Below are positions 17,116-26,841 of a stretch of DNA of 64,000 bases, piece after piece; the stretch's first letter is position 1, and every line of letters begins with the position of its first letter. The position numbers and the translations under genes were made by a program. Under the pieces are notes generated by a model. The model had not been told where the DNA came from and did not search any database. It saw only the letters and a program-made list of their open reading frames with translations. Source of the DNA: Burkholderia sp. lig30 (GTDB lineage Bacteria; Pseudomonadota; Gammaproteobacteria; Burkholderiales; Burkholderiaceae); the NCBI RefSeq assembly GCF_000687455.2, contig NZ_JGVW01000052.1:1-64000 (forward strand), given 5' to 3'.

Positions 17116-18305
17116 AAAACGTCGTCACAACATCGTCAAAACAAGCGGCGAAATCTATGCTGCAAAATGCCGCTATTGCCAGCGTCGCGGCGCTTGTCAT
17201 GGCCGGATGTGCGAGCCCGGGGATGAAAATGGATCTCGTCGCACCTGACGACGGCCGCCCGGTGATGGTGCCGGGAACGCAACCTAACAGTCAGGTGGAG
17301 TTGATCAGAATTACCCCGGGCACGATCGAGGACCTTCAGAGCCGCGATAGCAAGGATGAGACGGCCGCCAAACCGCGCGTGGTTCGAGGCAAGGAGGCGT
17401 CGTACTCGTACAAGATCGCGCCATACGACATCTTGCGCGTGACGGTCTGGGATCATCCGGAGCTCAACACGCCGAGTTCAATCGGCGGAATGACTGCCCA
17501 ATCGGGTGTCGCGGTGGTCGGCGCGACGCAATCCGGCAGCGATTTCGGCAGACTCGTGGCGGCTGACGGAACCATCTTTTATCCGTACATCGGCATGCTC
17601 CACGTCGCGGGCATGACGATGCTCGACGTGCGCAAGCGTATCGAGGACGGCCTGAGGAAATACATTCTCAATCCGCAGGTCGAGGTAACGATGGCGGCAT
17701 TTCGCAGCAAGAAGGCTTATGTGACGGGGCAGGTTAAAGCGCCGGCCGTGCTGCCGATTACGGACGTGCCGCTGCGTGTAAGCGACGCGGTGTTGGCCGC
17801 CGGTGGATTTAACCCGAATGCTTCCCAGAATCAGGCGACGCTGACGCGTGACGGGCGGCCGTTGTCGATCGACCTCTACAAAATGTTCACCGGCGGCGAT
17901 CAATCGCAGGATGTCGTGCTGCAGAACGGCGACGTATTGAATATTCCTGATCGTCGTCAGGAGAAGGTTTTTGTGTTCGGTGAAGTGCGCAGGGCGTCGT
18001 CGCTCGAAGTTCCGCTCGGACACTATTCGCTGTCGGAAGCGCTCGCCGAAGCCGGTGGTAACGATCAGATCACGTCGAACACAGGCCAGATCTATGTGTT
18101 GCGTGGCGCCGAAGGAAAAATTCCGACCGTTTATCACTTGGACGCCAGTTCGGCGGATGCGCTGGTGCTGGCAGAGCATTTCGAGCTGAAATCGAGGGAC
18201 GTCGTGTTTGTCGACTCCGCGAAAATCGCCCGTTGGGGTCGCGTGATCAACCAACTCCTCCCGAGCGCTTCGTTGATGAATGCGGCAGCGTCCACGGCAA
18301 AGTAA
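17112..18305 (+). CDS. Polysaccharide export outer-membrane lipoprotein (Wza/BceE-like)
   Basis: 397 residues. The N-terminal export signal ends with the lipobox-like VMAGC (Cys about residue 33). The poly-export domain follows (YSYKIAPYDILRVTVWDHPE ... GRLVAADGTIFYPYIGMLHV) together with two SLBB-type domains (KAYVTGQVKAPAVLPITDVP; VFVFGEVRRASSLEVPLGHY). Wza-type proteins form the outer-membrane channel for the mature polymer and dock onto the Wzc-type kinase. The ATGA overlap with the phosphatase indicates coupled translation. Confidence 0.93.
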   Translation: MKNVVTTSSKQAAKSMLQNAAIASVAALVMAGCASPGMKMDLVAPDDGRPVMVPGTQPNSQVELIRITPGTIEDLQSRDSKDETAAKPRVVRGKEASYSYKIAPYDILRVTVWDHPELNTPSSIGGMTAQSGVAVVGATQSGSDFGRLVAADGTIFYPYIGMLHVAGMTMLDVRKRIEDGLRKYILNPQVEVTMAAFRSKKAYVTGQVKAPAVLPITDVPLRVSDAVLAAGGFNPNASQNQATLTRDGRPLSIDLYKMFTGGDQSQDVVLQNGDVLNIPDRRQEKVFVFGEVRRASSLEVPLGHYSLSEALAEAGGNDQITSNTGQIYVLRGAEGKIPTVYHLDASSADALVLAEHFELKSRDVVFVDSAKIARWGRVINQLLPSASLMNAAASTAK

Positions 18306-18370
18306 TGGGTGCCGGCTTGAATGAAAAAGCACGTATCACGCAATTCTGCGCTAATGAAACGGTATTCGCG

Positions 18371-19492
18371 ATGAAGACAGCAATCGTTCATGATTACCTG
18401 GTGCAAATGGGCGGGGCCGAGCAGGTCGTTGCCACATTGCACCGGATGTACCCCGATGCGTGCGTATATACGAGCGTGGTCAATCATCGTGTGCTGATGG
18501 ACGACTTGCGTGGTGCGCGCCTTGTGGATACCTGGTTAAAATTCTTGCCGACGATTAACCGGAATTTCAAGAAATATTTTCCGTTGTTTCCGTTGGCTTT
18601 CCGATCGCTGGGGAAGATCAATGCCGATGTGGCAATCGTGAGTAGCAGCGGATTTTCGAAGTGGGCTCTGTTTACGCAGTCGACGACGTCTATCTGCTAT
18701 TGTCATACTCCACCGAGATTCTTCTGGATTCAGGATTCCTATCTTGATCAAGAGATAAAGAGCCGGACGGTGCGCGCGATCGTAAAGCCGATTTTGGCTA
18801 TTTTGCGCATGATGGACTACCGGGCCGCGCAACGCATTTCGTTTTTTGTCGCGAACTCGCAATGCGTGAAGGATCGAATCCGGGATTTCTACAACCGGAA
18901 GGCGGTCGTCATCTACCCGCCAGTCCGTGTGAGTGATTTCGAGCCGCGCCAGGAACACAAGGGTTACTACCTGATCGTCTCGCGGCTTGTCGGCTATAAG
19001 CGCATCGATATTGCGGTGCGGGCATTTTCGAAAAATGGGCGCCGGCTCGTGGTCGTTGGCGACGGTCCGGATCGTGTGAATCTGGAGAAGATGGCCGCCG
19101 GGAACGTCGAATTCACCGGGCGTGTATCGCGTGACGAAGTCAAGCGATACATGAGCGACGCCTATGCGTTCGTCTTCCCTGGTCTGGAAGATTTCGGCAT
19201 TGCACCGATCGAAGCGAACGCATGCGGAAAGCCGGTGCTCGCCTATGGTGGGGGCGGAGCGCTCGAAACGATTATTCCTGGAAAGACCGGGATGTTTTTT
19301 CATTCGCAGGTGCCGGACGCGATCAACGAGACGCTGGATGCGTTCGAGGCCGTGAAGTGGAGTGCGGAAGATTGCGCCGCTCAAGCTCGCAAGTTCAGTG
19401 AGGAACGGTTTATGGATGAGATGGAAAACTTCGTGCGCTTGAGTGTCTCGCCAGGAAGGGACGCCCGGCATCCACCTGAACGGTCGGTGTAG
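18371..19492 (+). CDS. Glycosyltransferase family 4 protein (WbaZ-like)
   Basis: 373 residues from the ATG at 18371 (MKTAIVHDYLVQMGGAEQVV). This start carries the conserved HDYL-xxGGAE motif that opens many mannosyl/rhamnosyl GT4 enzymes. The C-terminal half has SRLVGYKRIDIAVRAF, VVGDGPDR and the E-x7-E motif EDFGIAPIE. The enzyme is cytosolic or membrane-peripheral and adds a sugar to the lipid-linked repeat unit; the mannose donor suggested by manC is an inference. It sits between the exporter and kinase genes. Confidence 0.88.
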   Translation: MKTAIVHDYLVQMGGAEQVVATLHRMYPDACVYTSVVNHRVLMDDLRGARLVDTWLKFLPTINRNFKKYFPLFPLAFRSLGKINADVAIVSSSGFSKWALFTQSTTSICYCHTPPRFFWIQDSYLDQEIKSRTVRAIVKPILAILRMMDYRAAQRISFFVANSQCVKDRIRDFYNRKAVVIYPPVRVSDFEPRQEHKGYYLIVSRLVGYKRIDIAVRAFSKNGRRLVVVGDGPDRVNLEKMAAGNVEFTGRVSRDEVKRYMSDAYAFVFPGLEDFGIAPIEANACGKPVLAYGGGGALETIIPGKTGMFFHSQVPDAINETLDAFEAVKWSAEDCAAQARKFSEERFMDEMENFVRLSVSPGRDARHPPERSV

Positions 19493-19605
19493 AGCCGACG
19501 GCATAAGGGAGCATTGCTCGCAGTACCGGGATGCGATATCGGCAAATCAGTAAAGCGTTCGATATTGGCAATACATATAGATTCCAATTGAAGAATATTA
19601 GATCC

Positions 19606-21939
19606 ATGTCCGAGATCAGCTCACCTCTGGAAAAGAGGCGCACGGCTCAGTCACTTTACGCGGGTGACGATGAGGGGGGTATTTCGATTGGCGAGTTCGT
19701 CGATCTGCTCCGTAACGGAATGGTCACGATCCTGATTACCGCTGTCATCGTGGCGCTACTGGGGCAGGTTGTCAGCGTGATGAGCCCGCGGGTATTCGTC
19801 GCATCTGGCCTGGTTCAGGTCGAAGCGTCGGCCGGAGGGCCAAACTCGACACTGACGGAGTTGACGCAGTTGCTGACCGGGGCGCCCGCGCAGACGGCGG
19901 CGGAACTGCAAGTGCTTCAGAGCCGGGTCGTGCTCGATCAGGTGGTGGACAAGCTGAATCTGCAGATTTCCACTGCACCCAAGGCATTTCCGGTCATTGG
20001 AAATACTGTTCAGCGCTTGCGCCAGAACCTTCCGAAGCCGTCGTCCGCGCCGTTCGGCCTGGGGAAATTCGCGTGGGGCGGCGAGAAATTCGTCGTAACG
20101 CGCTTTGATGTTCCGGATGACTGGATTGGTCACAGTTTTACCCTGACGGCCGGTGAGGCGGGACACTATGTGCTGACGGACAGCCTGGGTGTTGTCGTGC
20201 TCAGAGGCATCACCGGAAAGCTTGCGACCAGCGCGGACGGCAAGGTCGAGCTTCTGGTGTCGGGGTTCGTGGCGCGCCCGCACACCGAGTTCACCGTGCG
20301 AAAGGTCACCCGTCAGGAGGCGTTGGGCAAGATCTCGCCATACCTGATGGTTGCCGAGCAGGGAAGCAGTTCCGGCGTTCTGCAAATTACGTACAAGGGT
20401 TCGTCGCCGGAATTCGTGACCGATGTCGTTGCAGCCATTCAACAGGCGTATTTTGCGCAGAACATCGCGCGTCGGTCGCAGGATGCACAGCAGTCACTTG
20501 ACTTCCTGAAGCGCCAGTTGCCGTTGCTCAAGGATCAACTCGCAAAGTCTCAGGAAAAGCTGGCGGCATATCAGAAGAGCAATTCGCTGGTCGACATCAC
20601 CGGCGAAACCAGGACGGTATTGCAGGAAACGGTGCAGCTCCAGGCGGATCGCCTGAAGCTGCAGCAGGATCGCATGCAGGTGATTCAGCGATTCACGCCG
20701 CAGCATCCCGCCGTCAAGATGGTGGACGACCAGATCGGCGTTCTCGACGCAAAGATCGCGGAATTGAGCAAGCGCACCCAGGGGCTTCCTGACGTGCAAC
20801 AGAAGGTCTTTAGCTTGACTCGGGATCTGGAGGCGAACACGCAGCTGTATACGGCGATGCTCAGCACCATCCAGGGGCTCGAGATCTCTCGGGCCGGCAC
20901 GATCGGGAACGTGCGGATTCTCGAACTTCCGTTGCAACCGCTCGCACCTGCGAGCCCGCGCACGGATCTCATCACGGGCGTGTCGATTTTCCTCGGCCTC
21001 GCGCTCGGGGTTGGGCTGGTGCTGGCGCAACGTATGCTGATGCGGGGGGTCGACGATCCTTTCGTGCTCGAGCGCAGGTTCGGCGTGTCGACCTATGCAT
21101 CGATTCCGTATGTATCGGAGCAACGTGAAATTACCCGCAGGCTGCGGCAGGGCGAGGGCTATGGCGTGCTTGCGGCATTCGATCCGAAGAATCGTGCGGT
21201 CGAGGCACTCCGCGCGCTGCGTACGTCGCTTCAGTTCAAGATGCTCGACGCGCCGAACAACGTGATCATGGTGACCGGACCGATTCCGAATATCGGGAAA
21301 TCGTTCGTCGCGACGAACCTGGGTGCGGTGCTTGCACTGTCCGGCAAACGTGTGGTGGTGGTCGATGCCGACCTTCGACGCGGCCGGCTGCACGAGTATT
21401 TCCAGGTTCCCGTGCATCCCGGGCTGTCAGAACTGATCGCCGATGCGGCGGACGCGGGCGCGGCAGTGCGTTCGTCCGAGATCGACTTGCTGGACGTGGT
21501 TCCTCGCGGCGATCTTCCGTCGAACCCGGCGGAGCTGGTCATGCACCGGCGCCTCGATATGGTCATCAAGGCGCTGTCGGAGCAGTACGACTATGTGCTG
21601 ATCGATTCCGCACCGATCTTCCCGGTGAGCGATTCCGCAGTCATCGCACGGACGGCGGGCACGATTCTGCTGGTTCTCAAGTCGGGCGAGCATCGGGAAC
21701 GGGAAATTCAGGAAGCGCTTGCGCGGCTCGATTCGAGCGGGGTCAAGTGCGACGGGTTCATCTTCAACCAGGTCGGTGCGCGAGCGGGTTCCTATGGCTA
21801 CGGGTACGGCTACGCATACTCGTACGGTTACGAATATACCAGCGAGGTTTCAGAAGGCTTCGTGCCTAAGTTGAAATCCGTCGTCCGATCGATTCTGGGG
21901 CGAGATGACGTGAAGGGTAACAAGAGGCGCGATCGATAG
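19606..21939 (+). CDS. Polysaccharide co-polymerase / BY-type tyrosine autokinase (Wzc/BceF-like)
   Basis: 777 residues from the ATG at 19606. A Wzz-type domain with two membrane helices (about residues 30-50 and 455-475) flanks a long periplasmic coiled coil. The cytoplasmic kinase domain has Walker A GPIPNIGKSF (about residue 560), Walker A' VVVVDADLRRG and Walker B YVLIDSAPI. A C-terminal tail of eight alternating tyrosines (nt 21790-21840) is the autophosphorylation cluster. It controls chain length and export with the phosphatase and the exporter. Confidence 0.94.
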   Translation: MSEISSPLEKRRTAQSLYAGDDEGGISIGEFVDLLRNGMVTILITAVIVALLGQVVSVMSPRVFVASGLVQVEASAGGPNSTLTELTQLLTGAPAQTAAELQVLQSRVVLDQVVDKLNLQISTAPKAFPVIGNTVQRLRQNLPKPSSAPFGLGKFAWGGEKFVVTRFDVPDDWIGHSFTLTAGEAGHYVLTDSLGVVVLRGITGKLATSADGKVELLVSGFVARPHTEFTVRKVTRQEALGKISPYLMVAEQGSSSGVLQITYKGSSPEFVTDVVAAIQQAYFAQNIARRSQDAQQSLDFLKRQLPLLKDQLAKSQEKLAAYQKSNSLVDITGETRTVLQETVQLQADRLKLQQDRMQVIQRFTPQHPAVKMVDDQIGVLDAKIAELSKRTQGLPDVQQKVFSLTRDLEANTQLYTAMLSTIQGLEISRAGTIGNVRILELPLQPLAPASPRTDLITGVSIFLGLALGVGLVLAQRMLMRGVDDPFVLERRFGVSTYASIPYVSEQREITRRLRQGEGYGVLAAFDPKNRAVEALRALRTSLQFKMLDAPNNVIMVTGPIPNIGKSFVATNLGAVLALSGKRVVVVDADLRRGRLHEYFQVPVHPGLSELIADAADAGAAVRSSEIDLLDVVPRGDLPSNPAELVMHRRLDMVIKALSEQYDYVLIDSAPIFPVSDSAVIARTAGTILLVLKSGEHREREIQEALARLDSSGVKCDGFIFNQVGARAGSYGYGYGYAYSYGYEYTSEVSEGFVPKLKSVVRSILGRDDVKGNKRRDR

Positions 21940-22008
21940 TGCCTCGGCCGCGAATGCTGCGAAGCGCGATTTGACCGCACGGACAGCATTCGCGAATGAC
22001 GCTTCGCC

Positions 22009-23100
22009 ATGGCAACGGAGAATGCTTTGAGATCGAACACCCCAGCGCCGAGGTCGGGCGGTCAGTGGATATCATGCAACGCCCCATACGGCGCCGGCGG
22101 TCTTGGTTTGCACTTGGCGCACCTGGTCGAACACGCCCGGGAAAACGGGGAGCTCGGCGGCTATAGCTGCGCTCGTCCACGCACGGGCGATGAGCAAATC
22201 GGCCAGGCGATTTCATCGGGATTGGCGGCGGCGCTCTTGCGCTGGTCTCCGGCTCGATATTCGCCGGGCTGGAAGAGCTTCATTCACGTCGATGCATTCG
22301 ATCGTTCGGTAGCGTCCGCCATGGCCGCGGCGCCGGAGTCGCTGGTCGCCTTCGTGGGGCAGGCGTTGCACAGTTTCAGGAAGGCGCGTCGCCTCGGTAC
22401 GTCACGTCTGATACTGGTTGCGGCGAACAGCCATGTGTCGAATGTGGCGACACAACATCGGCTGGCGATCAAGCGCTACCCGCTCGAGTCGAGCTGGTTG
22501 AATCGTGCGCAGATCGCGAAGACGTTGCGCGAATACGAGCTGGCCGATCAGATCCATGTCGCGACCGACTATACGTTCGAGTCGTTCGTCGCGCAGGGGG
22601 TACCTGCTGAAAAGCTGGTCAAAGTGCCGCTGACCGTCAGCGATCGCTTCACGCCGGCGGGCCGCAAACCATTCGATGGCGTGTTCCGCGTCGTCTACGT
22701 CGGCAGTCTGACGGTCGCGAAGGGCATCCCGCTGCTGGTCGACGCGTTTGAGAGGCTGTCGATCCCGAATGCGGAGTTGGTTCTTGTCGGCGGATGGGCG
22801 ACACGGGGCATGAAGGCTTATTTGCGCAGCGCGTGTGCGCGAAATGCGCGCATCAAGCTGCGTGCGGGCGATCCGTTGCCACACTTGTTGCAAGCAAGTG
22901 TCTGTGTCCACCCGACGTATGAGGATGGCTTTGCGTATGCACCGATGGAGGCGAAAGCATGTGGCGTTCCCGTGATTGTTTCGAGTGATACCGGCATGAA
23001 AGAGTATGTGGAGGCAGGTGTGGATGGAAGCGTCTTTCCAACCGGAGATCTGGAGGCGCTGATTTCATGCATTCGTGATGTTTATCGTGAGACGGTCTGA
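22009..23100 (+). CDS. Glycosyltransferase family 4 protein
   Basis: 363 residues. The GT-B fold is evident from the N-terminal glycine-rich loop (CNAPYGAGGLGLHLAHLVEH), VVYVGSLTVAKGIPLLVDAF, and the donor-site segment HPTYEDGFAYAPMEAKACGV, where Asp replaces the first Glu of E-x7-E. The start at 22009 has no clear ribosome site; TTG at 22027, with GGAG six bases upstream, is an alternative. The gene is co-directional with its neighbours and separated by only six bases from the next glycosyltransferase. Acceptor and donor are unknown. Confidence 0.85.
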   Translation: MATENALRSNTPAPRSGGQWISCNAPYGAGGLGLHLAHLVEHARENGELGGYSCARPRTGDEQIGQAISSGLAAALLRWSPARYSPGWKSFIHVDAFDRSVASAMAAAPESLVAFVGQALHSFRKARRLGTSRLILVAANSHVSNVATQHRLAIKRYPLESSWLNRAQIAKTLREYELADQIHVATDYTFESFVAQGVPAEKLVKVPLTVSDRFTPAGRKPFDGVFRVVYVGSLTVAKGIPLLVDAFERLSIPNAELVLVGGWATRGMKAYLRSACARNARIKLRAGDPLPHLLQASVCVHPTYEDGFAYAPMEAKACGVPVIVSSDTGMKEYVEAGVDGSVFPTGDLEALISCIRDVYRETV

Positions 23101-23106
23101 CGCGAC

Positions 23107-24264
23107 ATGAAAATCGGCCACTACATGACGGGGATCTGGCATCCCGGCGGTATTGCGACATACATCCGCCGTGTGAGCGATGCGCAGCGGGCGAGTGGGC
23201 ATGAGGTCCACTTCTTCGACACCCGCGCGCCCGAAAGCGACGGCGATGCGTCAATGCGCCCGACGATTGTGCGCGATACCGATCATCTCTATGCGACTGC
23301 GAATGAGTTGGGCATCGAGATTCTGCATCTGCATACGGAAGTTTCCGGTGCGCCCGGCGGTGGGAGCTGTCGCGTCGTGCGAACGGTTCATGGGCACGCG
23401 CCATACTGTCCGAGCGGAACTCAGTTTCTTAGGGCATTCGGACGTCCTTGCAGTCGAGTCGCCGGACTGGTCGGGTGTAGCGTAGGTCACGTGCTTGGTC
23501 GGTGCGGCAGCGTGCGCCCGGCCAAAATCGTCGAAGAGATCGAGCGGAGCTGGAAAGAGCGGCACACGCTGTCGGCGATACCGGTGATTACGGTGAGCGA
23601 GTTCCTGAAGAATCGGATGATTGCGGCCGGGTATTCGGCTGACAGGATCGCGGTGCTCCATTTGATGGGCCCTACTGTCGCCGAGGCGCGCCCGATCCCG
23701 GATAGCGGTGTACCCAGACTTGTATTTCTAGGGCGGATCACGCCTGCGAAAGGGGTCGAGTGGCTGCTGCGCGCGCTTGCACGGACCAAGGTTCCGGTAC
23801 ATCTCGATATCGGTGGAAGCGGGCCGGACGAGCAGGAGATGATCCAGCTTGCCAAGTCACTGGGTATCGCCAGTCGCGTGACATTTCACGGTTGGTTGTC
23901 GCCGCAGCGTGTGGCGGAACTGCTTACCGCGGCGCGATCAATCGTGTTTCCGTCGATGTGGCACGAACCAGGCGGGACGGTAGCGTTTGAATCGATGTCG
24001 TTTGGGCGGCCGGTGATCGTCAGCGCGGTCGGCGGTATGCCGGAGGTGGTCCGCGATGGCGAAAACGGTTTGCTTGTCGCTCCTGGCGACGAAGTTGCGC
24101 TGGCGAATGCGATCGAAAGACTGGCGCTGGATCGGCCGTATGCGGAGCAACTTGGATCCTATGGCAGAAAGATAGTGAATGAGAGATTCACGCTGGCTGC
24201 ACACGTCGAAAAACTGGAGGGGCTGTATCGATCCGCGATCGCTGGGACGTTCGGCCAATCATGA
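23107..24264 (+). CDS. Glycosyltransferase family 4 protein
   Basis: 385 residues with the N-terminal GT-B motif WHPGGIATYIRRVSDA, the Rossmann start FLGRITPAKGVEWLLRAL, and the donor-binding E-x7-E motif within WHEPGGTVAFES. It is cytosolic and acts on the undecaprenyl-linked intermediate. The start codon follows the previous gene by six bases and its stop overlaps the next gene (ATGA at 24261), so it is part of a tightly packed glycosyltransferase run. Confidence 0.88.
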   Translation: MKIGHYMTGIWHPGGIATYIRRVSDAQRASGHEVHFFDTRAPESDGDASMRPTIVRDTDHLYATANELGIEILHLHTEVSGAPGGGSCRVVRTVHGHAPYCPSGTQFLRAFGRPCSRVAGLVGCSVGHVLGRCGSVRPAKIVEEIERSWKERHTLSAIPVITVSEFLKNRMIAAGYSADRIAVLHLMGPTVAEARPIPDSGVPRLVFLGRITPAKGVEWLLRALARTKVPVHLDIGGSGPDEQEMIQLAKSLGIASRVTFHGWLSPQRVAELLTAARSIVFPSMWHEPGGTVAFESMSFGRPVIVSAVGGMPEVVRDGENGLLVAPGDEVALANAIERLALDRPYAEQLGSYGRKIVNERFTLAAHVEKLEGLYRSAIAGTFGQS

Positions 24265-25385
24265 GAATTCAAATTGCCTATCCAAAATTGCCTCCGGCGA
24301 TTGACGGTATCGGGGATCACACGCGTTTTCTAGCGGAGGCGCTTGCTGATCGGCATCATGTGGAGATTCTGACGGCTGACGCGCAGACGATCGACGCGTT
24401 GCCGGTCAAGACGACCGCTTGCTTCTCAATGAGCACCCGGGCGGGTGTCAAGCAATTGCTGAACGAAGTCAGAAAAGCTCCGCCGGAATGGCTACTGCTG
24501 CAGTACAACCCGTTTGCGTGGGGGCGGTGGGGCTTGAATCTGCAGTTGCCGTCGGTGATCTCGACGATCAAGAAGACGTGCCCCGGCATCAAAGTGGCGC
24601 TGATCGTGCACGAATGTTTTGTTCCTTCCATTTCATGGAAGTTCGCAATCATGACTACTTGGCAGCGCCTGCAGCTCTGGCGGCTGGGGCAAGTCGCGGA
24701 CGCGATCTTTGTGTCAATCGAAAAATGGACACGGCTGCTGGCAGGCTGGTATCCGGACAAGCTGGTAGTGCACCTCCCGGTTGGATCGAACATCCCGGTG
24801 GTCGGTGCGGATCGGCGCGCGGTTCGCGATGAGTTGGGGATCGCGGAGCACTCGGTCGCATTGGGCGTGTTCGGGTCCGCGCATCCGGACCGAATGTTTG
24901 ACGTAGTGCCGAAGATTGTCGATGCAGTCGCCAGTCAGGGGATCGACGTGTCGCTGATCTGTGCGGGGGGCGGAACGGATTCGCTCAAGAAATTGTTACC
25001 CGGAAAAAAAATTGCGGGCGGAACCGCGCTTGATCCCCGTGAGGTATCGAGACTCGTATCGGCAATGGATGTCACGTTGCCGCTCTTCATCGACGGTGTG
25101 TCAACGCGCCGGGGCTCGTTCATGGCCGGTCTCGATCACGGGGTTGCGACGGTGACGACGATCGGCCGGAATAGCGACGCCATGCTCAAACGTGCCGCAG
25201 GAGCGTCGTTTCTCGCGAGTGATCCGCTTGATCATGGTGGTTTGGCGAAGGCCGCGCTAGAGCTGGCTTGGAATCGGGAATTGAGAGAAAAGGTCGCGGA
25301 ATCGGGGCGCGCGCTCTATCGCCAGCATTTCGATTGGTCGCGGTTGGTCGACATCCTTACTGTCAATCTCGATCGGAAACGTTGA
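24261..25385 (+). CDS. Glycosyltransferase-like protein, divergent GT4
   Basis: 374 residues. The N-terminus (MRIQIAYPKLPPAIDGIGDH) and the middle (VALGVFGSAHPDRMFDVVPK, LICAGGGTDS) give a GT-B fold. The usual E-x7-E donor motif is not evident; LFIDGVSTRRGSFMAGLDHG occupies that position. The donor or mechanism may therefore differ from its neighbours. It overlaps the upstream gene by four bases and is followed by a 150-bp gap before the acyltransferase. Confidence 0.8.
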   Translation: MRIQIAYPKLPPAIDGIGDHTRFLAEALADRHHVEILTADAQTIDALPVKTTACFSMSTRAGVKQLLNEVRKAPPEWLLLQYNPFAWGRWGLNLQLPSVISTIKKTCPGIKVALIVHECFVPSISWKFAIMTTWQRLQLWRLGQVADAIFVSIEKWTRLLAGWYPDKLVVHLPVGSNIPVVGADRRAVRDELGIAEHSVALGVFGSAHPDRMFDVVPKIVDAVASQGIDVSLICAGGGTDSLKKLLPGKKIAGGTALDPREVSRLVSAMDVTLPLFIDGVSTRRGSFMAGLDHGVATVTTIGRNSDAMLKRAAGASFLASDPLDHGGLAKAALELAWNRELREKVAESGRALYRQHFDWSRLVDILTVNLDRKR

Positions 25386-25535
25386 ACCAAAGCCGTGTAA
25401 AGCAGCGTTCGCACAGCGACGTGCTGGGTGGGCGCGCTATGCATGGCGTGATGGATGCGCAACGGAAGTCAGACACCTCACGCGAGTGCTTGAGCTTGTC
25501 GTTCGCTCCTGAAATTGAATTTGCGAAAGGTCTCC

Positions 25536-26615
25536 ATGAAAGCAGTGTATTCCAGCCCGGCCAGCCCAGCTCTCCAGTCAGGGAAGTTCATGAAGCTCGA
25601 GGGGCTGCGTGGAATCCTGTGCCTGAGCGTGGCGATGGGGCATTACGGTGTGGAGAATATCTTTCATCGAGTTGGTCTGGGTTTGAATTTTTCGTATGCG
25701 GTCAACGTTTTCTTTGTGATTTCCGGATTCGTTCTGGCGCATTCCAATTATTACGGAAGCAAGTCGGTCGGGCTTTATGAGTTTTCCGTTAAGCGGTTTG
25801 CTCGTTTGTACCCGTTGCATATTGCTTCGTTGCTGTTGGCTGTTGCGGTTTATTTTGCATCTGGGAGGGAAATAAACTGGATTATTTTTGCTCAGAATAT
25901 TTTCCTCGTGCAAAATATTGGGTTGAATCCAAATCTCTATAGTTTCAATTTTCCGAGCTGGTCCGTCTCCGTCGAATTCTGGTGTTCGATCATATTCTTT
26001 GTGGTAACCAGAGTGTTCGCCGCGAGGGAGCTGTTCGTGATTACCGCCTTGCTGGTCGGTGTCGCAAGCATTTTCTTCATGAACATCGTGAGAACCTATC
26101 CGCCCGCGAACGTCGCATTGGGGTTGAATGCCGGGTTGCTCAACGGATTGGTGGGTTTCGCGCTCGGCATTTGCGTCTATCACGTGACGTCGATTCCCAT
26201 TTGCAAGCGGGTGTTGTCCGGAAAATGGGCCGGGTGGTTCGCTTGCATCGGGCTGGTGCTGTTTTTCGTCGTCGATATTTCACCACGCTGGTCGTTCACT
26301 TTCTATTGTTTCGCCGCACTGGCCGTGGCTGTGGCGGCATGCCGATCGACCGAGAATGGCTTGCTTAACGCGCGGCCGATATTGTGGCTGGGGAAGATCT
26401 CGTTTTCTATTTATTTGATCCATATCCCGATGGCGCTTGCTGCTGGATATCTGTTTGGTGAGGCCTCGATAAAGGGAAGTGCCGGTAAGTTTGTGCTGTT
26501 ATCGGCGGTGATCGTTGCTTCGACAATGACATATCGGATATTTGAAATGTCATGCCAATGGAAATTGAGAGGCTGGTTGCTGCGGCCGCGGGGTGCTCCA
26601 GTAGACGCAAGCTAA
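25536..26615 (+). CDS. Acyltransferase 3 family membrane protein
   Basis: 359 residues with about ten hydrophobic helices. The start at 25536 has AAAGG six bases upstream. Family landmarks are KLEGLRGILCLSVAMGHYG (conserved His near the N-terminus), FFVISGFVLAHSNYY and a C-terminal IYLIHIPMALAAGYL. Members move acetyl or other acyl groups across the inner membrane onto polysaccharide sugars. This is the only acyltransferase inside the core run and is likely to modify every repeat unit. Confidence 0.88.
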   Translation: MKAVYSSPASPALQSGKFMKLEGLRGILCLSVAMGHYGVENIFHRVGLGLNFSYAVNVFFVISGFVLAHSNYYGSKSVGLYEFSVKRFARLYPLHIASLLLAVAVYFASGREINWIIFAQNIFLVQNIGLNPNLYSFNFPSWSVSVEFWCSIIFFVVTRVFAARELFVITALLVGVASIFFMNIVRTYPPANVALGLNAGLLNGLVGFALGICVYHVTSIPICKRVLSGKWAGWFACIGLVLFFVVDISPRWSFTFYCFAALAVAVAACRSTENGLLNARPILWLGKISFSIYLIHIPMALAAGYLFGEASIKGSAGKFVLLSAVIVASTMTYRIFEMSCQWKLRGWLLRPRGAPVDAS

Positions 26616-26661
26616 TCGTTGGGCCGTGCTATCGAATATCGCCTGATTTTCAGAGGATTTT

Positions 26662-26841
26662 GTGGAAAATAAATTGCCAGGGATCGGCCGCGAGCAACAC
26701 GCGTTACCTGTCAGGGTGGGAATCGTGATGCCCCTGGGGGGCCAGCGCGGAGGAGCGGAGTTGATGTTGCATCATTTGCTACGTGCAAGCGTCGGCCTAC
26801 CCGATGTCCGCTTCGAGATTGCAGAGGTCAGCCAACGATGA
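26662..26841 (+). pseudogene. N-terminal stump of a glycosyltransferase, coupled to wzy
   Basis: A GTG-started frame of 59 codons has AGAGGA seven bases upstream. It translates to a GT4 N-terminus: VRVGIVMPLGGQRGGAELML then HHLLRASVG ... VRFEIAEVSQR. The GGQRGGAE acceptor-loop motif is typical of full-length enzymes of about 380 residues, but the frame ends with TGA overlapping the wzy start (ATGA at 26838). The rest of the gene appears deleted, leaving a short peptide that still allows translational coupling to wzy. It could be annotated as a small CDS. Confidence 0.7.
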
